From assembly GCA_009841225.1 (NCBI GenBank), contig VXMF01000002.1, forward strand, positions 315,426 through 379,425: a DNA stretch of 64,000 nucleotides, in the 5' to 3' direction. The notes beneath the pieces were generated by a model, which worked only from the letters and a program-made list of their open reading frames with translations, had not been told where the DNA came from and made no database searches. The translations under genes and the position numbers were made by a program. Within the stretch, counting starts at the first letter, position 1; each line of letters opens with the position of its first letter. This document shows, one piece after another, positions 1 through 8,218 of this stretch. The stretch is from Terriglobia bacterium (lineage in GTDB: Bacteria; Acidobacteriota; Terriglobia; Bryobacterales; UBA6623).

Positions 1-492
1 GTCTCGATTGCCCAGAGCAACGTCGTCGACCCCTCGTTGGTCGATCTGTACGACGGCTGCTGCCACGTGCATGCCAAGATCGGCGAAAGCGCCCTCGAAG
101 AGGCGTTCGAGCGCCACCCCGAGGCGGAATTGCTCATCCATCCGGAGTGCGGCTGCGCGTCGCACTGCATGTCGAGAGTCATGCAGGGCAACTCCCCCTA
201 TCAGAAGGCGTTCTTCCTCTCCACGGAAGGGATGATCCGCCACGCCGAGCTGTCCCAGGCCAATGAGTTCATCGTTGGCACCGAGATGGGCATGGTGTAC
301 CGCCTGCGGCGCCAGATCCCCGGCAAGATCTTCCACCCCGTCAGTGCCGATGCAGTGTGCGAGTACATGAAGATGAACACACTGGAGAAGCTGCTCGACT
401 CCTTGGAGCGGGACCAGGTCGAGGTCACCGTCGAAGCTGAGACGGCCCGCAAAGCCCAGTTGGCGATCGACCGCATGCTGAGCATCCAGTAG
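1..492 (+). CDS. nadA: Quinolinate synthase NadA, 5'-truncated by window edge
   Basis: The frame is open from base 1, so the N-terminal part lies outside the window. NadA condenses iminoaspartate with dihydroxyacetone phosphate to quinolinate in NAD synthesis and carries a [4Fe-4S] cluster. Visible family hallmarks are HPEC (cluster cysteine), GTEMGMV, and VCEYMKMNTLEKL with the last cluster cysteine. The extreme C-terminus is a short helical tail. The family is usually about 300-350 residues, so roughly half is present. A TTG at 37 could be mistaken for the start, but the upstream codons (VSIAQSNVVDPS) belong to the same protein. The next gene is an unrelated secreted protein about 100 bp downstream. 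High confidence in the family. Confidence 0.95.
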   Translation, partial: VSIAQSNVVDPSLVDLYDGCCHVHAKIGESALEEAFERHPEAELLIHPECGCASHCMSRVMQGNSPYQKAFFLSTEGMIRHAELSQANEFIVGTEMGMVYRLRRQIPGKIFHPVSADAVCEYMKMNTLEKLLDSLERDQVEVTVEAETARKAQLAIDRMLSIQ

Positions 493-593
493 CTTCCGGA
501 CAGACCTCCAGCGCAAGCGGCTTATCCGGGGACTAACGGAACGCCGCACACACCCTCCAACGTGCTGTGCGACACTCACTCTGGAGCGTTCGC

Positions 594-959
594 ATGCCGT
601 TCAAGACCCTCGCGCTGACAATCCTTGCAAGCCTGACCCTGGCGGGTTCGCTGCTCGCTCAGGGCCGGACTCCCCTCCGGGTGACGCTTGACGACAGGCT
701 GGCCGCTATAGAAGACCGCCTCGCAGCCATCGAGGATCGCTTCGCGACTCACGAGGAGGGTCACAGGCGCGAGCAGGAAAAGGACCGGCTCACATTGGAA
801 TCCGAGGCCAAGCTGGACCGCTTGGAAGTCAGGGTGATCCAGTTGGAGACGCGGCCCACGGACTGCGACTGCGGCGACATCGGCACCCGAGCGCTGCTCG
901 AGCGCATCGTCTCGCTCGAACGGCAGGTCGCTCGCCTCCGCTCCGCGCGGAATCGCTAG
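594..959 (+). CDS. Secreted coiled-coil protein, unknown function
   Basis: A 121-residue protein with an N-terminal signal peptide (MPFKTLALTILASL..., cleavage probably after LLAQ). A short tandem heptad-like repeat, DRLAAIE twice then DRF, is followed by charged helical sequence likely to form a coiled coil. A CDC motif near residue 95 suggests a disulfide or metal site. I chose the ATG at 594; a GTG at 567 is possible but would put nine polar residues before the signal peptide. The stop codon overlaps the -10 element of the next gene. I do not recognise a family. Confidence 0.6.
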   Translation: MPFKTLALTILASLTLAGSLLAQGRTPLRVTLDDRLAAIEDRLAAIEDRFATHEEGHRREQEKDRLTLESEAKLDRLEVRVIQLETRPTDCDCGDIGTRALLERIVSLERQVARLRSARNR

Positions 960-962
960 AAT
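957..962 (+). promoter_or_regulatory. -10 element for the PhoD-like gene
   Basis: TAGAAT lies 8 nt before the ATG at 971 and overlaps the stop codon of the upstream gene. No Shine-Dalgarno sequence fits between, so the transcript probably starts at or near the A of the start codon (leaderless). No good -35 is visible. Confidence 0.45.
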
Positions 963-970
963 ACAGGACC

Positions 971-2410
971 ATGCGCAGCGGAATCGTCTCGGCGGCTTGT
1001 GTCTTGATGCTGGGTGCCTGCGGCCCCAGCGTCAGTCACTTGGACGAGTCACGCCAAGCCACCGGGGTCAAGGTCGGCGAGGTGACCCACGACTCGGCAG
1101 TCATCTGGACCCGCGTCACCGAGTCCGCCGAGCGGAGGGCCGACGGCACGCCGATCCGGGGACGTCCGGAGAAGACCGAGCCCGGCGAGGAGATCGTGCA
1201 GCTCGATCCCCGCGATCTGCAGGGATCGGTACCCGGCGCCCCGGGCAAGGTGCGCGTCCGCTACGCCGACAACGTGAACTTCTTCGAGCCCTTTGAAACA
1301 GACTGGTCTGAGGTCGGCGCGGAAAGCGACTTCACTCATCACTTTCAATTAAACGACCTAAAACATTCAACAATCTATTATTTCGAAACCGAGACCAGCA
1401 ATGTCGACGGGACCGTCTTGCACAAGCCGCTCTACGGGCGCTTCGAGACGGCACCTCCTCCGAACCTGTATGCCGACGTGACGTTCACCGCAGTCACCGG
1501 TCAGGCAAACCGGGATCATGATGCCGAGGACGGGTTCAAGATCTACAAGTCGATGCTGGATCTGACCCCCAACTTTATCGTCCCTACCGGCGACACGATC
1601 TACTACGACAGCGACGCACCGCTCGCGACTTCCATAGATCTAGCCCGGTTCCACTGGCACCGCATGTACAGCTTCCCTTCCTTGGTCAAGTTCCACCTCA
1701 GCGTGCCCGGATATTGGGAGAAGGACGACCACGATTCGTACCACAACGACAACTGGCCCGGGATGTCACGGGAGTACATGGGAACCTTCAGCTGGGAGCA
1801 GGGCCTGCAGGTTTACGCCGAGCAAGTGCCGATGAGCGAGCTGCCATACCGAACGTTCCGCTGGGGCAAGGGGCTGCAGGTTTGGATTGTCGAAGGGCGT
1901 GACTTCCGGTCTCCGAACGACATGCCGGACGGCCCGGACAAGAGCATTTGGGGCCGCGAGCAGAAGAGCTGGCTGATGGAGACGCTGCTGGCTAGCGACG
2001 CCGATTGGAAGGTGCTGGTCAGCCCGACGCCGATCGTCGGCCCGGATCGCTCGAACAAGGCCGACAACCACGCCAACAAGGCCTTCCAGCACGAGGGCGA
2101 CGAGTTCAGGGGTTGGGTCGCCGCGAATCTGCCGGACGACTTCTTCATCGTCTGCGGAGACCGTCACTGGCAGTACCATTCCGTGCATCCCGCCACAGGC
2201 GTCCAAGAATTTTCGAGCGGTCCGGCCACCGACGAGCACGCGGGGGGTTCGCCCGGCGAGGACGAGGCCTATCACCGCTTCCATCGCGTGGAGGGCGGCT
2301 TCGTTTCAGTGTCCGCGAACAAGTCGACCAACGCCTCGACCATCGCCTTCCGTCTGCACAACGTAGACGGGGGCGTGGAGTACGAGTGGTCGAACTCGAA
2401 GGAACTCTAA
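971..2410 (+). CDS. PhoD-like alkaline phosphatase, lipoprotein
   Basis: A 479-residue exported metallophosphoesterase of the PhoD/YkoL type, which hydrolyses phosphate mono- or diesters outside the cytoplasm. The N-terminus is a lipoprotein signal with lipobox LGAC. The N-terminal Fn3-like domain carries KVGEVTHDSAVIWTR. The catalytic domain shows PTGDTIYYDSD (metal-binding Asp), WEKDDHD, SPTPIVGPD and CGDRHWQYHS (metal-binding Asp/His), all in the family order. The length is normal. The phosphate-scavenging role and membrane anchoring are inferred from family and signal. Confidence 0.88.
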   Translation: MRSGIVSAACVLMLGACGPSVSHLDESRQATGVKVGEVTHDSAVIWTRVTESAERRADGTPIRGRPEKTEPGEEIVQLDPRDLQGSVPGAPGKVRVRYADNVNFFEPFETDWSEVGAESDFTHHFQLNDLKHSTIYYFETETSNVDGTVLHKPLYGRFETAPPPNLYADVTFTAVTGQANRDHDAEDGFKIYKSMLDLTPNFIVPTGDTIYYDSDAPLATSIDLARFHWHRMYSFPSLVKFHLSVPGYWEKDDHDSYHNDNWPGMSREYMGTFSWEQGLQVYAEQVPMSELPYRTFRWGKGLQVWIVEGRDFRSPNDMPDGPDKSIWGREQKSWLMETLLASDADWKVLVSPTPIVGPDRSNKADNHANKAFQHEGDEFRGWVAANLPDDFFIVCGDRHWQYHSVHPATGVQEFSSGPATDEHAGGSPGEDEAYHRFHRVEGGFVSVSANKSTNASTIAFRLHNVDGGVEYEWSNSKEL

Positions 2411-2444
2411 GGAGAGTTGCAGGGCAAGTGCGCGGCCCGCGCTG

Positions 2445-3029
2445 TCAAACGCTGCCGGACATGAGGCCGAGCGAGCGTGTGATTCGGGAAAACACGCCCG
2501 AAATCGACCTCGTGGCGTCCACTTGGACGAGCGTTCCCAAGTCCTTGTAAATCTGCAAGATAGGCTTCGTGCGCCGATGGTAGTTGGCAATGCGGCGACG
2601 TAGCACTTCCGGGTTGGTGTCAGCCCGCTTGGTATAGCCCGATCCCCAGCCCTCTTTGCCGCGCGCCATGACGCGCTTGAACACGGCCTCGTCGGGAGCG
2701 TCCAGATAGACCACTCGGTCGATATCCCAGTTCTGCCGCAGGAACTCCGCATGTGCCTTGTTACGCGGGAAGCTGTCCAACACGAAGCCGTAGTTCCAGT
2801 CGTGCTGGTGCAATCGCCGACGGACGAGGTCCATGACGATCTCATCCGGTATCAGGTTGCCGCTGTCCAAGATCTGACGGATCGTCGCCGCCAGCTTGGT
2901 GCGGTGTTCGAGGTGCCAGCGAACGATTTCCCCGATCGAGATGTGGGCGAAATCGAAGTGCGTCGCCAGCATTCGGCTCTGCGTGGACTTCCCCGATGCC
3001 TGCGGGCCGATAACGACGTACTTATGCAC
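2445..3029 (-). CDS. Adenylate kinase-like nucleoside monophosphate kinase
   Basis: A 194-residue P-loop kinase. Walker A is GPQASGKST right at the N-terminus, followed by the NMP-binding region (HISIGEIVRWHLEHR) and DSFPRNKAHAEF, which corresponds to the DGFPR motif of adenylate kinases. A short LID region with RGKEGWGSGYTKRADTNPEVLRR provides the arginines. The start is a GTG at 3029; longer upstream reading would add unrelated Arg-rich sequence and run into the divergent oxidoreductase. It is shorter than typical Adk (about 215), so it may phosphorylate another nucleotide rather than be the housekeeping enzyme. It converges with the PhoD gene. Confidence 0.82.
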   Translation of the reverse strand: MHKYVVIGPQASGKSTQSRMLATHFDFAHISIGEIVRWHLEHRTKLAATIRQILDSGNLIPDEIVMDLVRRRLHQHDWNYGFVLDSFPRNKAHAEFLRQNWDIDRVVYLDAPDEAVFKRVMARGKEGWGSGYTKRADTNPEVLRRRIANYHRRTKPILQIYKDLGTLVQVDATRSISGVFSRITRSLGLMSGSV

Positions 3030-3184
3030 GGTAATGCGAAAGAACCGCACCGGTGGCCAGGCGGCGCAAGATTCGAGTCTACCGCAAGGCACTTGCCCGT
3101 CCGAGCGGTCGCGTGTCCCAACGCGCGAGGCGGCCGAGCAAAGGCTTGGTTGGGATAATCGGAAATCCCGGAGGACACGCTTGG

Positions 3185-4305
3185 ATGGAAGCAAAGTCGC
3201 CCGCGTTTGCAGTGCTCGGCGCCGGAGCCGTGGTCACGGCTCGCCACCTCCCCGCTTTGCGGGCCATCGGTGGGAGCGTGCTGAGCGTGTTCGACCCGGC
3301 GGTCGATGCCGCGCGAGCCGCCGCCGACGCCTTTGAAATCCCTCACGTGGCGAGGACGTTCGAAGAGGCCATTGCCACTGACGGCGTCGGCGCCGTCCTG
3401 ATCGCGTCTCCCAACTCCTTCCATCGCGAGCAGGCAGAGCTCGCGTTCGCATTGGGCCGACACGTGCTATGCGAAAAGCCTCTGGCCTTGACGCTGGAAG
3501 ACGCCAGCGCGATTCGCATGGCCGCCGAGCAGGCCAAACGCGTGCTCCAAGTGGGCTTTCACCATCGCTTCAGCGCCGAGCAGCTCTGCGTCAAGCAATT
3601 GCTCCGCCTCGGCGTCCTCGGCGAAGTGCGGGCCTTCAGCGGCAGCCTCTCCGAGCCCTTCGACGCGGTCCCCGGGGCGTTCGGAACTATCGCTTCGACT
3701 CCAAGCAAGGGGGCGGCTTCACCTTGATCGATGTCGGGCAGCACCGCCTGGACCAGATGCGCGACCTGCTGGGCGAATTCAGCAGCGTCTCGTGCGAAAT
3801 GGCCTCCGTGCTGGACAGCCACCGCGTCGACGACAGCGTCGCGCTCAACCTCAGAATGGAATCCGGCGCAATCGGATCGCTCGGCTGGCATCGGTTCTCG
3901 CGGGCCTTCACTTCCCCACTCATGCTGTATGGCACAAAGGCCACGCTGGGCTGCTCGGCATTCGTCACCGGCCCGTTTCAATCAGCGCCGGTCTCGGTCT
4001 ATCTCGACGAAGCGCCGGAATCAGTCCTGCCGCCAGAGATGCTGGCTTGGACCAGGCCTGCAAAGTGGTGGGGCGGCTTCGAGGCCGGGTGGGTGGACCT
4101 GTGGCCGCCCGGCCGAAACACGTTTCAAGAGCAGTTTCGAAGTTTCTTGCGCACGGTCTCGACAGGTGGGCCTCCGGTTGCCGACGGGGGCGACGGATTC
4201 AATGCGGTCGAGATCGTGCAGGCTGCCTACCGCTCGTTCCGCCTGAGGCAGTCGATCGACCTTCCGCTCGAAGACCCCGCGCACGAGCCGCCGCCAGAGT
4301 GGTAG
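3185..4305 (+). pseudogene. Gfo/Idh/MocA-family NAD(P) oxidoreductase, frameshifted
   Basis: The first 180 codons (3185-3727) give a Rossmann domain with GAGAVVTARHLPALR, the IASPNSFHREQAELA segment and the EKP motif (CEKPLALTLEDA). The C-terminal substrate domain (QGGGFTLIDVGQHRLDQM onward to EPPPEW) continues in the -1 frame to 4305. The shift falls near 3671-3684 in a cccc-gggg run, where one missing base would restore the full protein of about 374 residues. The ATG at 3185 has a good ribosome site (cggagga, 8 nt away) and a GATAAT box further upstream. It is either a recent inactivation or a homopolymer sequencing error; both halves are otherwise intact, which favours an error or a very young mutation. 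The substrate is unknown. Confidence 0.85.
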
Positions 4306-4307
4306 AG

Positions 4308-4853
4308 CTACGAAGAACGGACCGGCACGAGGCCGTCGGTGCTGAACGGCTCCTCCGCGCCGCCGGCCAGCGGCACGCTTAAGTCCGCCTCGACGGCCAC
4401 ACAGCTCGCGCTGTCGCAAGCTTGCGCCCGCACCGTCACGCTGGCAGAGTCGCCCGCCGTGCGCTCGACCTTGGCCGCCAGGGTCGACGTGCCTTCCAAC
4501 CCGTAGGAGTACCAGCGCAACTCAGGTTGGGAGAAGTCCTCGGGCTTGGTCTGATACCAGTCGCCGACAACTTTCAAGCCCCCGGACACGAGCACCTCTG
4601 TGTCTTGCTCCACACCCAGCGACATCCTGCCGGCCAAGGCTTCCTTGGCACGCCGCTGATTGTCCATGGCGTATACATGCCAGCCTTGAGTGGCCCGGAC
4701 CTCTACCACCAAGTGATCGCCGCTCAGCTTGGCGCGACAGGACACGAGGGCGTTCCCGGCCGCATCGGTTGCCTCCGCGGGGGAGGACCAGCTCCCGGCC
4801 CACAGGCTTGCAGTGAACATGGCCGCGACAGCGAAGCGAAATCCGAACGTCAT
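4308..4853 (-). CDS. DsbD N-terminal-domain-like periplasmic protein
   Basis: A 181-residue exported protein with a signal peptide (FAVAAMFTASLWAG...). It resembles the periplasmic alpha domain of DsbD: QGWHVYAMD near residue 60 and CDSASCVAVEADLSVPL near the end, the latter matching the DsbD-alpha segment that carries a Cys pair. There is no membrane domain and no C-terminal thioredoxin domain, so it cannot move electrons across the membrane alone. Its ATG overlaps the stop of the upstream selenoprotein by 4 nt (ATGA), which indicates translational coupling and a shared redox job, perhaps as thiol partner of that protein (inference). Confidence 0.75.
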   Translation of the reverse strand: MTFGFRFAVAAMFTASLWAGSWSSPAEATDAAGNALVSCRAKLSGDHLVVEVRATQGWHVYAMDNQRRAKEALAGRMSLGVEQDTEVLVSGGLKVVGDWYQTKPEDFSQPELRWYSYGLEGTSTLAAKVERTAGDSASVTVRAQACDSASCVAVEADLSVPLAGGAEEPFSTDGLVPVRSS

Positions 4854-6142
4854 TTCCTGAAACTCATCCTCGTGGTCTTGAGCGGCATCTCGATGCGCTC
4901 TCCTCTGCGTAGCACCTGCAGCGAGAGTTCTGACCCCGCCAGCCTGCGCAACTTGATGTGGAGCTCTGCGCTGTTGGCGACCTCGTCCCGGGTCACGCCA
5001 TCCACCCCGTAGATGACGTCGCCAATCTGGAGTTGGTGACTTTCCAAGATGTCCGACAAGGAATCGATCGACACCACGCGGCTGGCAAAGCCCACCTCGT
5101 CCAGCCCCAATGTGCGCTTCTCCTCAAGAGCCAACGGCTTGGACCGAAAGTAGACGCGCGGGTCAACCGAGAGATTCCGATAGGTCAGGTCTGTGTGCCA
5201 CCAGAATCGCGGCAGTTGGACATTCAGGTCCACCAGGGAACCATGACGCTCGACCACGATTGCAAGTTGCGTCGCAGTGTGATGCACCCTTCCGTACTCC
5301 CACTGGAAATCGCCAAACGTCCACACGTCGACACCGTTGAGCTTGCGGATCACGTCGCCTGAGCGCATGCCCGAGGCGACGGCAGCCCCCGCAGCACTAG
5401 CGATCCTAAGGCCTTTGGGCACATCGAGTTCGATTCCCAGCTTGCGGATGTCCGGTGCCCTGTGGAGGTCCCTGAGCTTGTCGAGGGTACCGTCCAACTC
5501 GCGCTGAACGTTCTCGAGGTCACCGATCAGGTGACATTCCACACACCGTCCACGAGCGACCGTTCGCTCGACGAGCGCAGGGATGTCACGGGGATACTTC
5601 GGCGGCGGCGCGGGCCGCTTCGCGAGCTTCCCGGAGCGATACTGCCTGTGCAGTTCCAATCCATGCTCGAGCGCGAGTTCTAAGCTCTCCAAGTCTAGAT
5701 AGGTGGTTGCTGAGCGCACGTCCCGCCCGCCGTAGCGCAGGTAGATCTGCTCGTCGGCGTTCAGGACGAAAAAGTACAGCGTGTTGTAGCGGTCGTAATC
5801 GAACAGCCCGATGTTGATCCGGTCCATCCGCGTGATGCGAGCGGTCACGTATTGCTGCAGTAGCTTGCCCCTCTTCGTGTTTTCCTCGGTCAGCACCACC
5901 TGTGCGTCAAATGCTCGGCCGGCCCTTCAAGGGGCGCACCGGAACTCGAGGAAGATCGGCTTGCCTGTGTTGCGAGCCACCTCGATCGCTTCGTCGTAGC
6001 TCTCGATCCACGTCACCGCATCCTTGGCGAACAAGGCCCTTTGTTGCAATCCGATTGCAGCACTGAGCAGGGCCGTGCCAAAGAACAGCCCCGCCCGGGG
6101 CATGCGCAGGGACAGGAGAAAGCGGGAAAAACGATTAAACAC
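4850..6142 (-). CDS. Trx7/PDZ selenoprotein with CAPU motif and haem-c site
   Basis: Reading through the in-frame TGA at 5929-5927 as selenocysteine gives one 430-residue protein. Order: signal peptide (1-40); thioredoxin-like domain (about 42-170) with GKPIFLEFR followed by C69-A-P-U72; a c-type haem motif CVECH (200-204); PDZ domain 1 (about 236-290); PDZ domain 2 (about 346-426). After the UGA the frame continues at once with family-like sequence (RAGRAFDAQVVLTEEN) and has no other stop. This matches the annotated family 'Trx7/PDZ domain-containing (seleno)protein' as I remember it. The GTG start at 6142 overlaps the yjbQ stop. selA lies two genes upstream in the same operon. Without recoding, translation would stop right after the active-site Cys, or restart at a GTG at 5899 and lose the signal peptide and active site. 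Confidence 0.85.
5927..5929 (-). other. UGA read as selenocysteine (CxxU redox motif)
   Basis: The TGA codon directly follows TGC GCC CCT, so decoding as Sec creates a C-A-P-U redox pair in place of the usual CxxC of thioredoxins. The following 45 nt are GC-rich and self-complementary (ggccggcc), but I could not draw a clean bacterial SECIS hairpin by eye. Confidence 0.8.
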
Positions 6143-6542
6143 TTGTAGTTACCTGCAGGTAGATGGAGCGCTTGCGACTTCTATTGTCAAAGTCTAGCAG
6201 AATAAGCTGCTGCCACGTACCCAATTGCAACTGGCCGTCTTCGATCGGCACTGACAGCGAGGGCTTCATCAGCGCCGCCCGCAGGTGCGCGTAGCCGTTG
6301 CCGTCGCCCCAAGCCTCGTTGTGGTGGTAGCGCGCGTCCATCGGAGCAATCCGCTCCAAGGCCTCCTTGAGGTCTCGCACAGCCCCCGGCTCGAACTCGA
6401 TCGTGGACAGCGCGGCCGTCGAACCCTGCACGAACACGTGCGCCACGCCATCCCTGACGCCGCTGGCAGCTACGGCACTGCGCACTTGCTGCGAGATGTC
6501 GACGATATCGGTAAAGCCCTTGGTGTGAACGACGAATTTCAC
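6135..6542 (-). CDS. yjbQ: YjbQ-family protein (UPF0047)
   Basis: A 135-residue protein matching the YjbQ/UPF0047 family throughout: FVQGSTAALSTIEFEPG, HHNEAWGDGNGYAHLRAAL, and QLQLGTWQQLILLDFD before the C-terminal strand. Family members form trimers, and some have weak thiamine-phosphate synthase activity; the true role is unsettled. The start is a GTG one base after the selA stop (TGA c GTG), and the stop overlaps the next start codon (GTGTTTAA), so it is translated in the selA-selenoprotein operon. Whether it has anything to do with selenium is unknown; the linkage is the only hint. Confidence 0.88.
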   Translation of the reverse strand: MKFVVHTKGFTDIVDISQQVRSAVAASGVRDGVAHVFVQGSTAALSTIEFEPGAVRDLKEALERIAPMDARYHHNEAWGDGNGYAHLRAALMKPSLSVPIEDGQLQLGTWQQLILLDFDNRSRKRSIYLQVTTSV

Positions 6543-6543
6543 G

Positions 6544-7962
6544 TCATGCTCCCGTCCTATGCGGATCTGTCGCGCGGATCACTGCCGCGACCAAGTCGTC
6601 CTCTTGGGTCTCGGAGACCGTTCGCAAGTCCAGCAGGACACGGTTCTTCTCGATGCGCGCTACGACGGCCGGGTCATGGGAGCGCAGGCCGCTCTCTAGC
6701 TGTGCCGCCGTCTGTCCGGGCCGCCCCTCGATGGCCACCAACGGAGACGGCACCCTCTGCATCGGCGTGGAGCCGCCGCCCAGCAGGGACTCCCCCTCGA
6801 CCACACCGCACCAGGAAACGCCATGCTCGGCGAGCCGCTGCGCCAACCCGTGCGCCCGCGAGCTAAGCACGCTTGCCGGCGCCCGCAGCAGCCTCAGGGC
6901 CGGAATCTCGTCTTCCCGGCCCGCCACGTAGGAGCGTAGCGTGGCTTCGAGAGCGGCCAAAGTCAGCTTGCCTACGCGGAGCGCCCGGAACAGCGGATTC
7001 CGCCGCACCCGCGCCACTAGGCCGGCGTCACCGGCGATGATGCCGGCTTGGGGCCCGCCGAGGAGCTTGTCCCCGGAGAACGTCACCAAGCTCACTCCGG
7101 CCTTGATGCTCTGGGCTACGGGCGGCTCGCCCTCGATGCCGTCCGCGAGATGGTCGGTGAGGCAGCCGCTGCCTAGGTCCTCGATCAGCGGAAGCGAGGC
7201 CGACTTGGCGAGGGCTACTAGTTGCTCGATTGTCGGGCGCCCAGTGAAACCCACTTGTTTAAAGTTGCTCGGATGGATGCGCAGCAGCGCTCTGGTCCGC
7301 TCGCCCAGCGCGTCGCGATAGTCGTCGAGATTGGTCCTGTTGGTAGAACCGACCTCTCGAAGTCGCGCCTGCGAAGCCTCGAGGATGTCCGGAATGCGGA
7401 AGCCGTCGCCGATCTCCACCAGCTCGCCGCGGGAGACGATCACCTCCCCGTCGCGGGCCAGCTCATACAGCACGAGGAAAATCGCGGCGGCATTGTTGTT
7501 GACGACTAGCGCCGGAGCGCCGAGCAATCGTTCCAGCAGCGAGCCGCAGTGCACATCACGCCGGCCCCGCCGCCCTTGCTCGACGTCGTATTCGAGGTTG
7601 CAATATCCGTCCGCTATGGAGCGGACAGCTTCCACCGCGGGCTCACCGAGCGGGGCTCGACCGAGATTGGTGTGCAGGATCACACCGGAGGCGTTTATGA
7701 CTGGCCGCAAGCTGCTATCGCTCAAGCTCTGCACCAAGGCGTCGACCTTGGCCGCCACCGCCCCCAGCGGGTCCTCAGGGGCCTTCGACGCATCCGAGCG
7801 CAGCGATTCGCGAAGCTCCCCGACCGCTTCCCGCACGAGATCCGCCACGCGCTCGCGCGGCAAGCGGTCCAGCCACGACGCAGCCGCCGGAGACTGCAGC
7901 ACTTGGTCCACTCCGGGCAATGCACGGAGCGGATCGGAGGGCTCCCCGTTTCTCTTGGTCAT
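6544..7962 (-). CDS. selA: L-seryl-tRNA(Sec) selenium transferase SelA
   Basis: A 472-residue PLP enzyme that converts seryl-tRNA(Sec) to selenocysteyl-tRNA(Sec) using selenophosphate. Typical SelA blocks are seen: LRPVINASGVILHTNLGRA, YCNLEYDVEQGRRGRRD, VVNNNAAAIFLVL, VSRGELVEIGDGFRIPDI, GSTNRTNLDDY, and SGDKLLGGPQAG with PLP lysine K299. Its length is normal. It is the first gene of the minus-strand operon selA-yjbQ-selenoprotein-dsbD-like. selB, selD and the tRNA(Sec) gene are not in this window. The presence of selA is the main genomic support for reading UGA as Sec at 5927 and 28398. Confidence 0.96.
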   Translation of the reverse strand: MTKRNGEPSDPLRALPGVDQVLQSPAAASWLDRLPRERVADLVREAVGELRESLRSDASKAPEDPLGAVAAKVDALVQSLSDSSLRPVINASGVILHTNLGRAPLGEPAVEAVRSIADGYCNLEYDVEQGRRGRRDVHCGSLLERLLGAPALVVNNNAAAIFLVLYELARDGEVIVSRGELVEIGDGFRIPDILEASQARLREVGSTNRTNLDDYRDALGERTRALLRIHPSNFKQVGFTGRPTIEQLVALAKSASLPLIEDLGSGCLTDHLADGIEGEPPVAQSIKAGVSLVTFSGDKLLGGPQAGIIAGDAGLVARVRRNPLFRALRVGKLTLAALEATLRSYVAGREDEIPALRLLRAPASVLSSRAHGLAQRLAEHGVSWCGVVEGESLLGGGSTPMQRVPSPLVAIEGRPGQTAAQLESGLRSHDPAVVARIEKNRVLLDLRTVSETQEDDLVAAVIRATDPHRTGA

Positions 7963-8206
7963 GGATCCGATCGAGGCGGCGCGTCAAGGCGCGCTACTAC
8001 AGCAATGGCGTTGCGAAGGGTGAATCAGCGTCAGGGTTCTTCGACTCGGGACGCGCTCGCCGCCCGAGTCGGAGCAATCAGCCTCGGGACGTTCGGGACG
8101 GTCTCGGCCATCCGGGGCCGCGAACTCACTGTAGCATGCTGCCTAGCCAGCCCAAGCGCGACCGCACCGCAGCGAGGCTGGGACTCGGCGCTAGCGGCGA
8201 ACTGCT

Positions 8207-8212
8207 TATACT
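8207..8212 (+). promoter_or_regulatory. -10 element for the amidohydrolase gene
   Basis: TATACT ends 6 nt before the GTG at 8219. There is no room for a ribosome site, so this also looks leaderless. Confidence 0.45.
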
Positions 8213-8218
8213 TGCGTT

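Noticed and set aside
7963..8218. Searched for a tRNA(Sec) gene next to selA
   Set aside because: A 'gggttcttcgactc' string looks a little like a T-arm, but no long acceptor/variable arm or cloverleaf can be built around it.
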